Assembly (NCBI RefSeq): GCF_002086735.1
Contig: NZ_MVIJ01000002.1
Location: forward strand, 124,001 to 188,000
Source of the DNA: Mycobacterium scrofulaceum
GTDB lineage: Bacteria; Actinomycetota; Actinomycetes; Mycobacteriales; Mycobacteriaceae
Direction of reading: 5' to 3'
Length of the DNA stretch: 64,000 bases
Shown here: piece by piece, positions 48,910 through 58,156 of the stretch
How the letters are laid out: each line of letters begins with the position of its first letter
Numbering within the stretch: position 1 is the first letter of the stretch
Notes under the pieces: generated by a model
What the model was told of the DNA's origin: nothing
Databases searched by the model: none
Seen by the model: the letters and a program-made list of their open reading frames with translations, nothing else
Translations under genes and position numbers: made by a program

Positions 48910-50163
48910 ATGGCGGTATCGACCAACGACGGCGGTTCCCGGCGCCCGGGTGTATTGCCCTTGAGCCCGCCCGGAGGCGTCGGCTTGAGCAGCGCCGTCA
49001 AGCCGTTCACCAGCACCGGCCGGTACCTCGCCGAGTCGTGGCGCGATTACCTCGGGCAGGCGCCCGACGAGCTTCCGATCGCCCGGCCCACCCTCGCCCT
49101 GGCGGCACAGGCGTTTCGCGACGAGGTCGTCCTGATGGGCCTGAAGGCGCGGCGCCCGATCAGCCGGCCGGAGGACTTCGAGCGCATCACGGGCGAGGTG
49201 GTCGCGGGGCTGAAGTTCTACGGCGACCGCGGCTGGCTCGACCATCCGAAGAGATTTTTCCGCCCCCCGCCTCCGCTCAAGGACGTCACGATGCGGCAGG
49301 TCACGAAGGGCAGGCGGACCTTCTACCGGATGTCTTTCGACAGCGGATACCTGCCCCGGCCGGGTGAACCCGGCGCCCAGCGGTGGACGAGCTACACCGC
49401 GAACAACCGCGAGTACGCCCTGTTACTGCGCCACCCGCAACCGCGGCCCTGGCTGGTCTGCATTCACGGCACTGAAATGGGCCGCGCCGCTTTGGATCTC
49501 GCATTGTTCCGGTCCTGGCGATTGCACGAAGACCTGGGGCTGAACGTTGTCATGCCGGTGCTCCCGATGCACGGCCCGCGGGCCCGGGCCCTGCCGAAGG
49601 GCGCGGTGTTCCCCGGGGAGGACATCCTCGACGACGTGCACGCGACGGCGCAGGCGGTGTGGGACATCCGGCGGCTGTTGTCCTGGATACGCCGGGAAGA
49701 GCCGGAATCGCAGATCGGGCTGAACGGGCTGTCGCTGGGCGGCTACATCACCGCACTTCTCGCCAGCCTCGAACCGGGCCTGACCTGTGCGATCCTCGGT
49801 GTTCCCGTCGCGGACCTGGTCGGGTTGCTGAGCCGGCACTCCGGCCTCGCCGCCGACGATCCGCGCCGTCAGACGATCGAACTGGCGGAGCCCATCGGGC
49901 GGATGACGTCGCCGCTGTCGCTTGCCCCGCTGGTGCCCCTGCGCGGCCGCTTCATCTACGCCGGCGTCGCCGACCAGGTGGTGCATCCGCGCGAGCAGGT
50001 GGTCCGCCTGTGGGAGCACTGGGGCAGGCCCGAAATCGTCTGGTACCGCGGCGGACATACCGGCTTCTTCCGTGCGCGACCGGTACAGCGGTTCGTCGAG
50101 GCGGCGTTGCAGCAGTCGGGCCTGTTGAACGGGGCCGCGACGCAGCGCGACCTCCCCGCCTAG
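48910..50163 (+). CDS. Alpha/beta hydrolase, co-transcribed with WS/DGAT
   Basis: 417 residues. Alpha/beta hydrolase core: nucleophile elbow LNGLSLGGYITALLAS (Ser275), oxyanion region WLVCIHGTEMGRA, and catalytic His383 in YRGGHTGFF. The first 120 residues are an extra helical cap (FTSTGRYLAESWRDYLGQAP, EDFERITGEVVAGLKFYGDR). Specific family not recognised; a lipase or acylglycerol/ester hydrolase role is suggested by the WS/DGAT gene 15 bases downstream. The DosR box at 48857 probably drives both. Confidence 0.82.
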   Translation: MAVSTNDGGSRRPGVLPLSPPGGVGLSSAVKPFTSTGRYLAESWRDYLGQAPDELPIARPTLALAAQAFRDEVVLMGLKARRPISRPEDFERITGEVVAGLKFYGDRGWLDHPKRFFRPPPPLKDVTMRQVTKGRRTFYRMSFDSGYLPRPGEPGAQRWTSYTANNREYALLLRHPQPRPWLVCIHGTEMGRAALDLALFRSWRLHEDLGLNVVMPVLPMHGPRARALPKGAVFPGEDILDDVHATAQAVWDIRRLLSWIRREEPESQIGLNGLSLGGYITALLASLEPGLTCAILGVPVADLVGLLSRHSGLAADDPRRQTIELAEPIGRMTSPLSLAPLVPLRGRFIYAGVADQVVHPREQVVRLWEHWGRPEIVWYRGGHTGFFRARPVQRFVEAALQQSGLLNGAATQRDLPA

Positions 50164-50178
50164 CCGCGGCGGCCGAAG

Positions 50179-51573
50179 GTGAACCCGCTGGATCCGTTGG
50201 ACGCGGCGATGATGACCGCGGAGGCGGTGTCCAACCCGATGCACGTCGGCGCCGTGCTGATCCTGTCGCCCCCCGCCGGTGCCGGGCCGGACTACGTCGA
50301 CGAATTGCACCGGGCGACGCTCGCCGGGAACGACTCGATCGATCCACGGCTGCGCCGGTACCCGCACCGCGGCGTGGACACCGGCGGGCTGTGGGTGTGG
50401 CGGCACGCGGATTCCGTTGACGTGAGCCGGCATTGCCAGCGCCGGACGGTGATCGGGGACGGGTTCTGGCGGCTGATCGGCGAGCTGGACGCTTTGCGCC
50501 TGGACTGGAGCCGGCCGATGTGGATGTCGTATCTGATCGACGGCCTCGACGGGGGCCGCTTCGCCTTCTACATCAAGGTGCATCACACCGTGACCGACGG
50601 GGTGGCGGGTTTCCAGATGATCACCGACGCGCTGAGCAGCGATCCCGATCGCCGTTCGATGCCACCGTTTTACGCGGACTGCCGCCCGCAGGCCGCGCCG
50701 CCGGCCCCGGGCGGGCTGGTGTCCCGTCTCATCGCACCGTTGCGATCGCTGACCGGCGCGGCGGCGTCGGGCGTGGGGCTGGTCGGGCGGGTGGCCACCG
50801 GCGAAATCGCTACGGTGCTGGACACTTTGGTTGGGCACACCACCGTGCTGCCCCTCGGGGCGCCCTACACCCGGTTCAACGGCCGCCTGGGCCCCGAGCG
50901 TGCGGTCGCCGCGGGCAGCTGGGCGAAGGATCGCATCCAGGCGGTGCGGCGGGTGGCCGGCGTGACCGGCAACGAGGTGCTCACCGCGATGGCGGCCGGT
51001 GTGGTGCGGCGCTGGCTGTGCGACCGCGGCGAACTGCCCAAACGCCCACTGGTGGCCGCCTGCCCCATCACGGTGCGCGACCCCGACCACGACACGCCGA
51101 ACGACCGGCATGGCAACAGGTTCGGCCTGTGGATGTGCCCGCTGGGCACCGACCTGGACGATCCGCTGGCCCGGCTGGACGCGATCCATCGGTCGATGTC
51201 GGAGGGGAAGCACTGGGTGGCCAAGCGGGGAGCGGCGGCGTCGCTGCTGACCAACGCCGGGAGCATCGCCGCGACGGCAATCGGCCCACTGCTGCCGTTC
51301 ACCCCGAAGATCCGCACCGGTTACAACCTGCCGATTTCACACGTGCGCGGCCCGGCGACCGAAATGTATTGGAACGGCGCCCGTATCGAGGCGATGTATC
51401 CGGTGTCGACGGTGTACGACGGTCACGCGCTCAACATCACGACGTGCTCGTACGCCGACCGGATCGGGTTCGGCTACGCCGCGGGCCGAGAGGTGGTGCC
51501 CGACATCGAGACGTTCATCCCGATGACCGAGGAGTGCCTGGCCGAGCTGGAGCGCGCGCTCGGCGCCGGCTGA
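50179..51573 (+). CDS. Wax ester synthase/diacylglycerol acyltransferase (WS/DGAT)
   Basis: 464 residues from a GTG at 50179 (VNPLDPLDAAMMTAEAVSNP); an ATG at 50209 is possible. The catalytic HHxxxDG is HHTVTDG with His135, His136, Asp140. PLWE is replaced by RPMWMSYLIDGL, and NDRHGNRFGLWMCPLGTD is the C-terminal interface motif. It joins acyl-CoA to diacylglycerol or an alcohol to make storage lipid. Less close to Tgs1 than the second WS/DGAT at 53.4 kb. Confidence 0.92.
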   Translation: MNPLDPLDAAMMTAEAVSNPMHVGAVLILSPPAGAGPDYVDELHRATLAGNDSIDPRLRRYPHRGVDTGGLWVWRHADSVDVSRHCQRRTVIGDGFWRLIGELDALRLDWSRPMWMSYLIDGLDGGRFAFYIKVHHTVTDGVAGFQMITDALSSDPDRRSMPPFYADCRPQAAPPAPGGLVSRLIAPLRSLTGAAASGVGLVGRVATGEIATVLDTLVGHTTVLPLGAPYTRFNGRLGPERAVAAGSWAKDRIQAVRRVAGVTGNEVLTAMAAGVVRRWLCDRGELPKRPLVAACPITVRDPDHDTPNDRHGNRFGLWMCPLGTDLDDPLARLDAIHRSMSEGKHWVAKRGAAASLLTNAGSIAATAIGPLLPFTPKIRTGYNLPISHVRGPATEMYWNGARIEAMYPVSTVYDGHALNITTCSYADRIGFGYAAGREVVPDIETFIPMTEECLAELERALGAG

Positions 51574-51607
51574 CCGCGGCACGCGGTTCGCCAGGGCCAC
51601 GCGCCGA

Positions 51608-51627
51608 ACGAGGACGAACGGCCCTAG
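51608..51627 (+). promoter_or_regulatory. DosR-like site upstream of the HAD-ATPase fusion
   Basis: AGG-ACGAACGG-CCCTAG: one mismatch (AGG for GGG), same right half as the site at 58060 (ACGGCCCTAG). It ends 104 bases before the start at 51732. It lies after the WS/DGAT stop, so the fusion has its own promoter region. Confidence 0.5.
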
Positions 51628-51731
51628 AGGACGGCGCGCTCGGGCCCATAGGTTGGGCATCGGACGCCGGTGGACCGGGCGTCCCGCGAGCGGTTCGGAC
51701 CTCGATTTCGGCGGATACAGGTGGCAAGGCT

Positions 51732-53390
51732 GTGGCATTTTTCAAGGTGGTCGCAGTCGACTTCGACGGCACCCTCACCTCGAGCGCCAACCTGGACCCG
51801 GCGACCCTGCAAGCCGTCGACCAGTCGAGAAGCGACGGCCTGGCGATCGTGGTGGCCACCGGCCGCATCGGCGCCGAATTGCGCGCGGAATTCCCGCAAT
51901 TGGCCGACCACGTCGACGCGCTGGTGCTGGAGAACGGCGCCGTCGTCGTGTTCGGCGGCCAGGCGCACGCGCTGGCGCCGCCGGTCGATCCCGATCTCGA
52001 CCGGGCGCTGGACGAGCGGGGGATACCGTACCGGAGGGGCGAGGTGCTGGTGGCCGTCGCCGGTGAGCACCTGGCGGCCGTCGTCGAAGTCATCGCCGAA
52101 CTGGGAATGGACTACCAGCTGATCCGCAACCGGGCCGCCCTGATGGTGCTGCCGGCGGGGATCACCAAGGGAACCGGGCTGACCGCGCTGTTGGAGATGA
52201 TGAATCTGTCCCCGCACAACACCGTGGCGGTGGGCGACGCGGAGAACGACCTGTCGTTGCTGGCCGTCGCCGAGGTCGGCGCCGCGGTGGCTGACGCGGT
52301 CCCGTCGTTGCGGCGCTTCGCCGACGTGGTTTTGGGCGCTCCGGGGGGCGCGGGCGTCGCCGGGTTGCTGGCCGGCCCGTATCTGTCTGGCGCGGAACGC
52401 TTGTGCCCCCCGCGCCACTGGCTCGAGATCGGCGCATTCGACGACGGGACCCCCACCCGGTTGCCGGGGAGCCAGGCGCGCATCCTGGTGACCGGGCCCG
52501 CCGCGTCGGGAAAGAGTTACCTCGTCGGCCTGATGGCGGAGCGATGGCTCTCGGCCGGCTACTGCGTGCTGGTCATCGACCCCGAAGGCGATCACCTGCA
52601 GCTGCAGCAACTCAGCCACGTGCAGGTCGTCGACGGTGGTCACCACCTGCCGGAACCGGCCGAGCTGGTCGACGCGCTGCGCCCGAACTCCGGCCTGGTG
52701 GTGGACCTGTCGGGCCTGGCCGAGCCGAGCAAGACCGACTACGTGCGCCGGCTGCGGTCGACCGCCGAGGCGCACCGCGAACAGTACGGATTTCCGCACT
52801 GGGTCATCTACGACGAGGCCCATCTCCTCGGCAACGGGGAGGAGGCGCACTGGGCCCGCCGCGGCGGTTATGTGTTGTGCTCGTTCGTCCCGGCGTCGTT
52901 GCCCGCCCACGAGCTCGACAGCAGCGACGTGGTGCTGGCGCTGACGAGGCCCGACACCGCGACGGATCTGGGGTCGCGGCGTTGCGCCACCGTCCGATTC
53001 GGCTCGGGGCCGCCGCGCGAATTCACGATCGGCGAACGCCACACCAAGCACGTGCGGCACCGCCACAAATACGCCGATATCCGCCTCCCCGCGGAGCGGC
53101 GGTTCTACTTCCACACCACCGACGGCCTGCCGATCGCCCCCGCCGCGACGATGCACGACTTCACCGTCGCGCTGCGGCGGCTCGACCAACAGGCGCTCGA
53201 ATACCATCTCGAACGAGGCGACTTCTCCCACTGGCTGGAAGGCACCATCGCCGACAAGGAGCTCGCGGCGCGGGTGGCGGCCTGGGAGGACGACCTCGAG
53301 GCCCGCCGCGCCGCCGACGTGGAGCGCATCCGCCAGCAACTGGTGCGGGCGGTGGAGAAACGTTACCTGCCTTCCGAGCAACGCCGGTGA
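51732..53390 (+). CDS. HAD phosphatase fused to a P-loop ATPase
   Basis: 552 residues from a GTG at 51732 (VAFFKVVAVDFDGTLTSSAN); a GTG at 51747 would also keep the motif. The first about 220 residues are a HAD IIB/Cof-type phosphatase: catalytic DFDGTL (Asp10, Asp12) and motif IV GDAENDLSLL. From about 240 follows a HerA/AAA-like ATPase with Walker A GPAASGKS (255-262) and Walker B VIYDEAH (358-364). The last 100 residues are a helical tail (ALRRLDQQALEYHLERGDFS). It may couple a sugar- or lipid-phosphate phosphatase to ATP use. The frame is open far upstream, but that overlaps the WS/DGAT gene and is a shadow. Confidence 0.85.
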   Translation: MAFFKVVAVDFDGTLTSSANLDPATLQAVDQSRSDGLAIVVATGRIGAELRAEFPQLADHVDALVLENGAVVVFGGQAHALAPPVDPDLDRALDERGIPYRRGEVLVAVAGEHLAAVVEVIAELGMDYQLIRNRAALMVLPAGITKGTGLTALLEMMNLSPHNTVAVGDAENDLSLLAVAEVGAAVADAVPSLRRFADVVLGAPGGAGVAGLLAGPYLSGAERLCPPRHWLEIGAFDDGTPTRLPGSQARILVTGPAASGKSYLVGLMAERWLSAGYCVLVIDPEGDHLQLQQLSHVQVVDGGHHLPEPAELVDALRPNSGLVVDLSGLAEPSKTDYVRRLRSTAEAHREQYGFPHWVIYDEAHLLGNGEEAHWARRGGYVLCSFVPASLPAHELDSSDVVLALTRPDTATDLGSRRCATVRFGSGPPREFTIGERHTKHVRHRHKYADIRLPAERRFYFHTTDGLPIAPAATMHDFTVALRRLDQQALEYHLERGDFSHWLEGTIADKELAARVAAWEDDLEARRAADVERIRQQLVRAVEKRYLPSEQRR

Positions 53391-53423
53391 GCCGGCCGGC
53401 GCGGGGTCGCGTCAGCCCGTGGC

Positions 53424-54839
53424 CTAGTTCGCGATCCGGGCGGCCCGACGGCTTTGTCGGGGCTGCAGAGGCTTTCGCGACAGGGCGCGGGTCACCAAGC
53501 GCGCGACGCCGAGTTCGATGCCGCGGGCCAGCTCGTCGACGTCCGGTGCGGCTTCGTAGTCGGCGGTGATGCCGATCGCCAGGTCGTCGACGTAGCTGAG
53601 CATGCTGATCACCGTGCGCAGCTGCAGTGCGATCGGCGGGATCGGCAGCAACTGCTCGACCGGACGCCCCAGGACCTGGAGCCGCTGGCGCGGACCGGGC
53701 ACGTTGGTGGCCAGCGTGACGACGCTGCGCTGCGGGAGCCGGGTCAGCGCCCGCACCGTCCACGCGTTCACGGCGAACGGCAGGTAATTGGTCAGCGTGA
53801 CAAAGGCTTTCGCGGCTTGCCGCTCACCGCTGGCCTTGAGCCTGCCGAGCCGCGCGTGCACCGACTTCAGTCTCCTGACCGGATCGCGTTCTTCGACCGG
53901 CAGCGAAGAAAGCATCGCCGAGACCCGGATGTCGGTGCGGTCCATGGTGTTTGGCGAACGAACCGACACCGGGATCATGGTGCGCAGGGAGTTGCGCCGG
54001 AGTTTCTCCCCGCGGCGCAGCAGCACGGTCCGGAAACTGTCCGTTATCGCGGCCAGCGCGACATCGTTGAGCGTCACGCCAAAGGTCTGGCAGACTGTCT
54101 CGACGTCTTTCATCGACACCCGCGCCGCGCTGTAGCGGCGCATGGTGCTGACCGGTCCGCGCAGCGACGTCCCTCCCGCCGGCGCGAGCAGGCCGGCGAT
54201 GAATTCGGTTGCCCCCATGGCGGTGTGCGCGGCGGTAGTGGTGGTGGCCACCGACGCGCGCCACACGCCGCGGGCCCACGTCCGCGGGTCACGACTGAGC
54301 CCCGCCGACGAGACGATGGACGGGGCCGGTTCCCTGGCGGCGCGGATGTCGCCGGCGTACGTTTCGCCGGTGCCCGGGTCCGCAAGGCGGGTGATCATCC
54401 GCACGATGGCGATCCCGTCGGCCAGGCAGTGGTGAATCTTCACCAGCATGGCCCACCGCCCAACCGGCAGGCCCTCGATGACCCAGCACTCCCACAGCGG
54501 ATGATCGCGGTCCAGCCGGCGTTCCATGAGATCGGCGATCAAGCGGAACAACGCCGAATCGTCGCCCGGGGGAGGCAAAGCCACCATGCGCACGTGATGG
54601 CCGATGTCGAAATTGGTGTCCTCGATCCATCCCGGCGCCGCCAAATCGAAGGCATGCTTGCGCACGAGCTGGGTGAACCGGGGCACGTCGCGAATGCGTT
54701 CGGACAGCGTCGCGGCCAGTTCCTGCGGGTCCGGCACCGGCCCGTCGATCACGGCCAACGTGCCGATCGCCATACTCACGTGCCGGTCGGCGTCCTCGGC
54801 CTCCAGGAAACTCGCTTCCAGGGTGGTTAGCTGTTCCAT
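53424..54839 (-). CDS. Tgs1-like triacylglycerol synthase (WS/DGAT)
   Basis: 471 residues from the ATG at 54839 (MEQLTTLEASFLEAEDADRH). From memory it parallels Tgs1 (Rv3130c): DRHVSMAIGTLAVIDGPVPD, the HHCLADG centre (His136, His137, Asp141), LNDVALAAITDSFRTVLLRR and ATNVPGPRQRLQVLGRPVEQ. Tgs1 is the main triacylglycerol synthase in hypoxic M. tuberculosis. Several DosR-like sites crowd the 114-base spacer upstream. Convergent with the HAD-ATPase gene. Confidence 0.93.
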   Translation of the reverse strand: MEQLTTLEASFLEAEDADRHVSMAIGTLAVIDGPVPDPQELAATLSERIRDVPRFTQLVRKHAFDLAAPGWIEDTNFDIGHHVRMVALPPPGDDSALFRLIADLMERRLDRDHPLWECWVIEGLPVGRWAMLVKIHHCLADGIAIVRMITRLADPGTGETYAGDIRAAREPAPSIVSSAGLSRDPRTWARGVWRASVATTTTAAHTAMGATEFIAGLLAPAGGTSLRGPVSTMRRYSAARVSMKDVETVCQTFGVTLNDVALAAITDSFRTVLLRRGEKLRRNSLRTMIPVSVRSPNTMDRTDIRVSAMLSSLPVEERDPVRRLKSVHARLGRLKASGERQAAKAFVTLTNYLPFAVNAWTVRALTRLPQRSVVTLATNVPGPRQRLQVLGRPVEQLLPIPPIALQLRTVISMLSYVDDLAIGITADYEAAPDVDELARGIELGVARLVTRALSRKPLQPRQSRRAARIAN

Positions 54840-54865
54840 GCCCCGCTCATCTCCGCTTCGCACTG

Positions 54866-54943
54866 ATCGGGATCACTATCCGTCGCGCGGCGCGAGGGCC
54901 GATAGTGCCGTTGGTCCCGAAGCGGTGGGACCGGTCTGCCTCC
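54866..54943 (-). promoter_or_regulatory. Cluster of DosR-like sites upstream of the Tgs1-like gene
   Basis: Four 8-spaced candidates: GGG-ATCACTAT-CCG (54869), GGG-CCGATAGT-GCC (54896), GTG-CCGTTGGT-CCC (54905, ending CGAA) and GGG-ACCGGTCT-GCC (54927). Each has one mismatch in a half-site; the second and third overlap by half. Confidence 0.55.
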
Positions 54944-54953
54944 GGCGGGCCGG

Positions 54954-55193
54954 CTAACGCCGGGCCGGCCGCGAAGCGCGGCCCACATGGCCCAGGATGC
55001 GTTCCAGGACGATGTTGGCCAGGTCGCCGTCGTCGGCGACGCGCGCCAGGCCGCGGCGCCGAAGGAACGTGTCGAGGCGTCGATCGGGCGACCAGTCGGC
55101 ATAGATCGGGCCGAGATAGCGCGACTGCAGGAATTCCCACGCCAGTGCGTCCACGTCAGAGTCGGTCAACAACAACGGTGGGGTACCACCCAT
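54954..55193 (-). CDS. Conserved hypothetical protein upstream of tgs
   Basis: 79 residues from the ATG at 55193 (MGGTPPLLLTDSDVDALAWE), with AAGGGAG about 10 bases upstream; an ATG at 55202 lies too close to it. The protein reads FLQSRYLGPIYADWSPDRRL then DTFLRRRGLARVADDGDLAN and IVLERILGHVGR. Helical, soluble, no motif recognised. It sits between hspX and the Tgs1-like gene in the same direction and may be part of the same hypoxic transcription. Confidence 0.65.
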   Translation of the reverse strand: MGGTPPLLLTDSDVDALAWEFLQSRYLGPIYADWSPDRRLDTFLRRRGLARVADDGDLANIVLERILGHVGRASRPARR

Positions 55194-55311
55194 GGCCGTC
55201 ATACTCCCTTGTTCAGCCGCAACCGGCACCAGCCAAGTTACGTCAGACGGCGCCCCCATTCCGTCACGCGCAGATTGCGGATCGGGTCCAAAGTCATCAC
55301 CGGATTCGGCC

Positions 55312-55345
55312 GTGCGGGCCCGGGCCACGCTGCCCGGGCCCGTGC
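55312..55345 (-). terminator. Hairpin terminator after hspX
   Basis: Perfect 11-bp arms CGGGCCCGGGC and GCCCGGGCCCG (with three more pairs outside) and the loop CACGCT, 10 bases after the hspX stop. Confidence 0.75.
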
Positions 55346-55354
55346 TTCGGCCGA

Positions 55355-55786
55355 CTACTTGGCGGCGACCTTGACGTGCTTCTCCTCGGGTACGGGCTGC
55401 GAAACCGGCACGGACACAGTCAAAATGCCCTTGTCGTACGTGGCCTTGATGTCGTCCTCGTTCGCGCCCGACGGCAGCGACACGGTGCGCACGAACGAGC
55501 CGTAGGAGAATTCCGAACGGCCGTCGAATTCTTTCTTCTCGCTGCGCTCGGCCTTGATCGTGAGCTGACCGTCGCGGATGGTGACATCGACGTCCTTGGC
55601 CGGGTCGATGCCGGGAATCTCGGCGCGCACCTCGTAGCGGCCGTCAACCATCTCGTCTTCCAGCCGCATGAGCCGGGTGTCGAACATCGAACGGATTCCG
55701 GCGAACGACGGGAACCCCGAGAAGAAGTCCGAGAACTCGGGGAACAGCATGTGCGACTTCTGCGTCGCGGGCACGGTGGTGGTCAT
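55355..55786 (-). CDS. hspX: Alpha-crystallin/Hsp20 dormancy chaperone
   Basis: 143 residues. From memory it is nearly the same as M. tuberculosis HspX (Rv2031c, 144 residues): PSFAGIRSMFDTRLMRLEDE, YEVRAEIPGIDPAKDVDVTI, SYGSFVRTVSLPSGA and YDKGILTVSVPVS, the alpha-crystallin core with its GILTV-type strand. It keeps proteins soluble and thickens the envelope in non-replicating cells. Divergent from nrdZ, with two DosR boxes between them. Confidence 0.97.
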   Translation of the reverse strand: MTTTVPATQKSHMLFPEFSDFFSGFPSFAGIRSMFDTRLMRLEDEMVDGRYEVRAEIPGIDPAKDVDVTIRDGQLTIKAERSEKKEFDGRSEFSYGSFVRTVSLPSGANEDDIKATYDKGILTVSVPVSQPVPEEKHVKVAAK

Positions 55787-55855
55787 GGTCTTTCTCCTGA
55801 GATGTCTGTTGCTGAAACGGACGCCTCCGATCCGACCATGCGAGCCGGTTCCGCG

Positions 55856-55905
55856 GTAGGGACGGAAGTCCCTATCACGTTTCGGGCGACGACTTTTGGC
55901 CCGGC
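55856..55905. promoter_or_regulatory. Two DosR boxes between hspX and nrdZ
   Basis: Site 1 (55856-55875): GGG-ACGGAAGT-CCCTA, both half-sites intact, on a perfect AGGGAC/GTCCCT palindrome. Site 2 (55886-55905): ACG-ACTTTTGG-CCCGG, which keeps the ACTTTTGGCCC side. They are 30 bases apart (about three helical turns) and can serve both divergent genes. Confidence 0.78.
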
Positions 55906-55917
55906 GGGGATACTCGA

Positions 55918-58026
55918 GTGATGGTCGGGACAGCGCGGTCCGCGCGGTGGCCGTCGAACGTCCGGCGCCGGGACGGGCGCCTGGTGCCCTTCGACCTCGC
56001 TCGCATCGAGGCCGCGATCGCCCGGGCCGCGCGCGAGGCCGGACACCGCGACCCGACGCTGCCCGGCCCGCTGGCCAGGTCGGTCGCCGACGCCCTGGCG
56101 GGCCGGTTCCGCGGCGGGATCCCGACGGTCGAGGGCATCCAGGACCTGGTCGAGGCGCGGCTGACGGCGGCCCGCCTGGACGACGTTGCCCGCGCCTACG
56201 CCGCGTACCGCCGGCACCATGCCGAACTGCGCGCGACCAAAGAGCTGCTGGGCGTGCGCGACGAACTGAAGTTGAGCGTGGCCGCCGTGACGGTGCTGGG
56301 CGAGCGCTACCTGCTGCGCGACGATCAGGGCAAGCCCGTCGAATCGACCGGCGAGATGATGGATCGCGTCGCGAACCACGTCGCGGGCGCCGAAGAGAAG
56401 TTTCGGCCCGGCTCCTCGGCGCTGTGGGCCCAACGGTTTTCGGCGCTGCTGCGCGGCCTCGAGTTCTTACCCAACTCGCCGACGCTGATGAATGCCGGCA
56501 CCGAACTGGGCCTGCTGTCCGGGTGTTTCGTTCTGCCCGTAGATGATTCGCTGCACTCGATCTTCACCGCGCTCGCCCAGGGCGCGGACATTCACCAGGC
56601 CGGTGGGGGGACCGGCTACGCGTTCGGCCACCTGCGGCCCGCCGGCGACCTGGTCGTCCGCACCGGGGGAACGGCCAGCGGGCCGCTGTCGTTCCTGCGG
56701 CTGTTCGACTACGCCGCCGCGGTCATCTCGATGGGCGGTCGCCGGCGCGGCGCGTCGATGGCCGTGCTCGACGTGTCGCACCCCGACATCTACGACTTCG
56801 TCACCGCCAAATCCGGCTCGCCGAGCGAGCTCAACCAGTTCAACCTGTCGGTGGGGGTGACCGACGAGTTCCTGCGCGCCGTCGGGCGCGGCGGCAGCCA
56901 CCGACTGGTCAACCCGAGGACGGGCAGGACGGTCGCGACGGTGGCCGCGGCCGACCTGTTCACCGCCATCTGCGAAGCGGCACACCGGTGCGGCGACCCC
57001 GGACTGGTGTTCCTCGACACGATCAACCGCGCCAACCCGACGCCCGCGCTGGGGCGGATCGAGGCCACCAACCCGTGCGGCGAAGTCCCGCTGTTGCCGT
57101 ACGAATCGTGCAACCTGGGCTCCATCAACCTGGCCCGGATGGCCGGCGGCGGCGGCGTCGACTGGGAACGACTCACCGCGGTGGCGGAGCTGGCCGTGCG
57201 TTTTCTCGACGACGTCATCGACGTCAGCCGCTTCCCCTTCCCGGAGGTGGAGGCCGCCACCACGGCCACCCGCAAGATCGGCCTGGGGGTGATGGGCCTG
57301 GCGGAGCTGTTGGCCGGCCTGGGCATCCCGTACGACAGTGAGCGCGGGGTCCGGCTGGCCGCCCGGATCGCGCGCACCGTGAACCGGGCCGCGCACGCCG
57401 CCTCCGAGCGGTTGGCCGAGGAGCGCGGACCGTTTCCGGCCTTCGGCGTCAGCCGGTTCGCGGGCTCGGCGCCGCGGCGCAACGCCCAACTCACCTCGAT
57501 CGCCCCGACCGGCACCATCTCGCTGATCGCCGGGACGAGCGCCGGGATCGAGCCGATGTTCGCGATCGCCTACGTCCGGGCGGTGATCGGGCGGCGCCTG
57601 CTCGAGGTCAACCCGTGCTTCGACCGGCTCGCTCGCGACCGCGGTTTCTACCATCCCGACCTGGTCGCCGAAATCGCCCGGCACGGCGGCGTGCGCCAGG
57701 ACCCGCACGTGCCCGCCGAAGTTCGGGCGGCGTTCCCCACCGCCGCGGAAATCACCCCGGCGTGGCACCTGCGGATGCAGGCCGCGGTGCAGCGGCACGT
57801 CGACGCCGCGGTGTCCAAAACCGTCAACCTGCCGGCGGAATCGACCGTCGACGACGTCCGCGCGATCTATCTGGCCGCGTGGGAGGCGAAGGTGAAGGGC
57901 ATCACCGTGTACCGCTACGGCAGTCGGGCCGGACAGGTGCTCAGCTACGTCGGTACCGACCAGGCGCTGCTCGCCGCCGACGCCACGTTCAGCGGCGGAT
58001 GCCTGGGGCGCCGGTGCGAATTCTGA
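55918..58026 (+). CDS. nrdZ: B12-dependent (class II) ribonucleotide reductase
   Basis: 702 residues from the GTG at 55918 (an ATG follows at 55921); GGGGA lies 8 bases before. ATP-cone start [18 protein letters not shown], then the barrel with [43 protein letters not shown] and [18 protein letters not shown]. The last residues [10 protein letters not shown] keep the Cys pair that reduces the active site. M. tuberculosis Rv0570 is DosR-controlled; a class II enzyme needs no oxygen, so it makes deoxynucleotides under hypoxia. Confidence 0.96.
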   Translation: MMVGTARSARWPSNVRRRDGRLVPFDLARIEAAIARAAREAGHRDPTLPGPLARSVADALAGRFRGGIPTVEGIQDLVEARLTAARLDDVARAYAAYRRHHAELRATKELLGVRDELKLSVAAVTVLGERYLLRDDQGKPVESTGEMMDRVANHVAGAEEKFRPGSSALWAQRFSALLRGLEFLPNSPTLMNAGTELGLLSGCFVLPVDDSLHSIFTALAQGADIHQAGGGTGYAFGHLRPAGDLVVRTGGTASGPLSFLRLFDYAAAVISMGGRRRGASMAVLDVSHPDIYDFVTAKSGSPSELNQFNLSVGVTDEFLRAVGRGGSHRLVNPRTGRTVATVAAADLFTAICEAAHRCGDPGLVFLDTINRANPTPALGRIEATNPCGEVPLLPYESCNLGSINLARMAGGGGVDWERLTAVAELAVRFLDDVIDVSRFPFPEVEAATTATRKIGLGVMGLAELLAGLGIPYDSERGVRLAARIARTVNRAAHAASERLAEERGPFPAFGVSRFAGSAPRRNAQLTSIAPTGTISLIAGTSAGIEPMFAIAYVRAVIGRRLLEVNPCFDRLARDRGFYHPDLVAEIARHGGVRQDPHVPAEVRAAFPTAAEITPAWHLRMQAAVQRHVDAAVSKTVNLPAESTVDDVRAIYLAAWEAKVKGITVYRYGSRAGQVLSYVGTDQALLAADATFSGGCLGRRCEF

Positions 58027-58059
58027 CGCGTCCCACGCGGGCCGGTCGTCCGCCGCGCC

Positions 58060-58079
58060 CGGGGGTCCAACGGCCCTAG
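58060..58079 (+). promoter_or_regulatory. DosR box upstream of the site-2 protease gene
   Basis: GGG-TCCAACGG-CCCTAG: 8-base spacing with intact GGG and CCC; ends 77 bases before the start at 58157. Confidence 0.65.
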
Positions 58080-58156
58080 CGGCGAGCACGGCGTGGCCAT
58101 ACCGTCGGGTGAGGGGCGCAGTCAACCGCCCCGCCTCGACGACTTCGGAGGTCTGT

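Noticed and set aside
50433..51731. Upstream extension of the HAD-ATPase frame to 50433
   Set aside because: It runs through the WS/DGAT gene in another frame and is Arg/Gly-rich there. The HAD motif begins at 51732.
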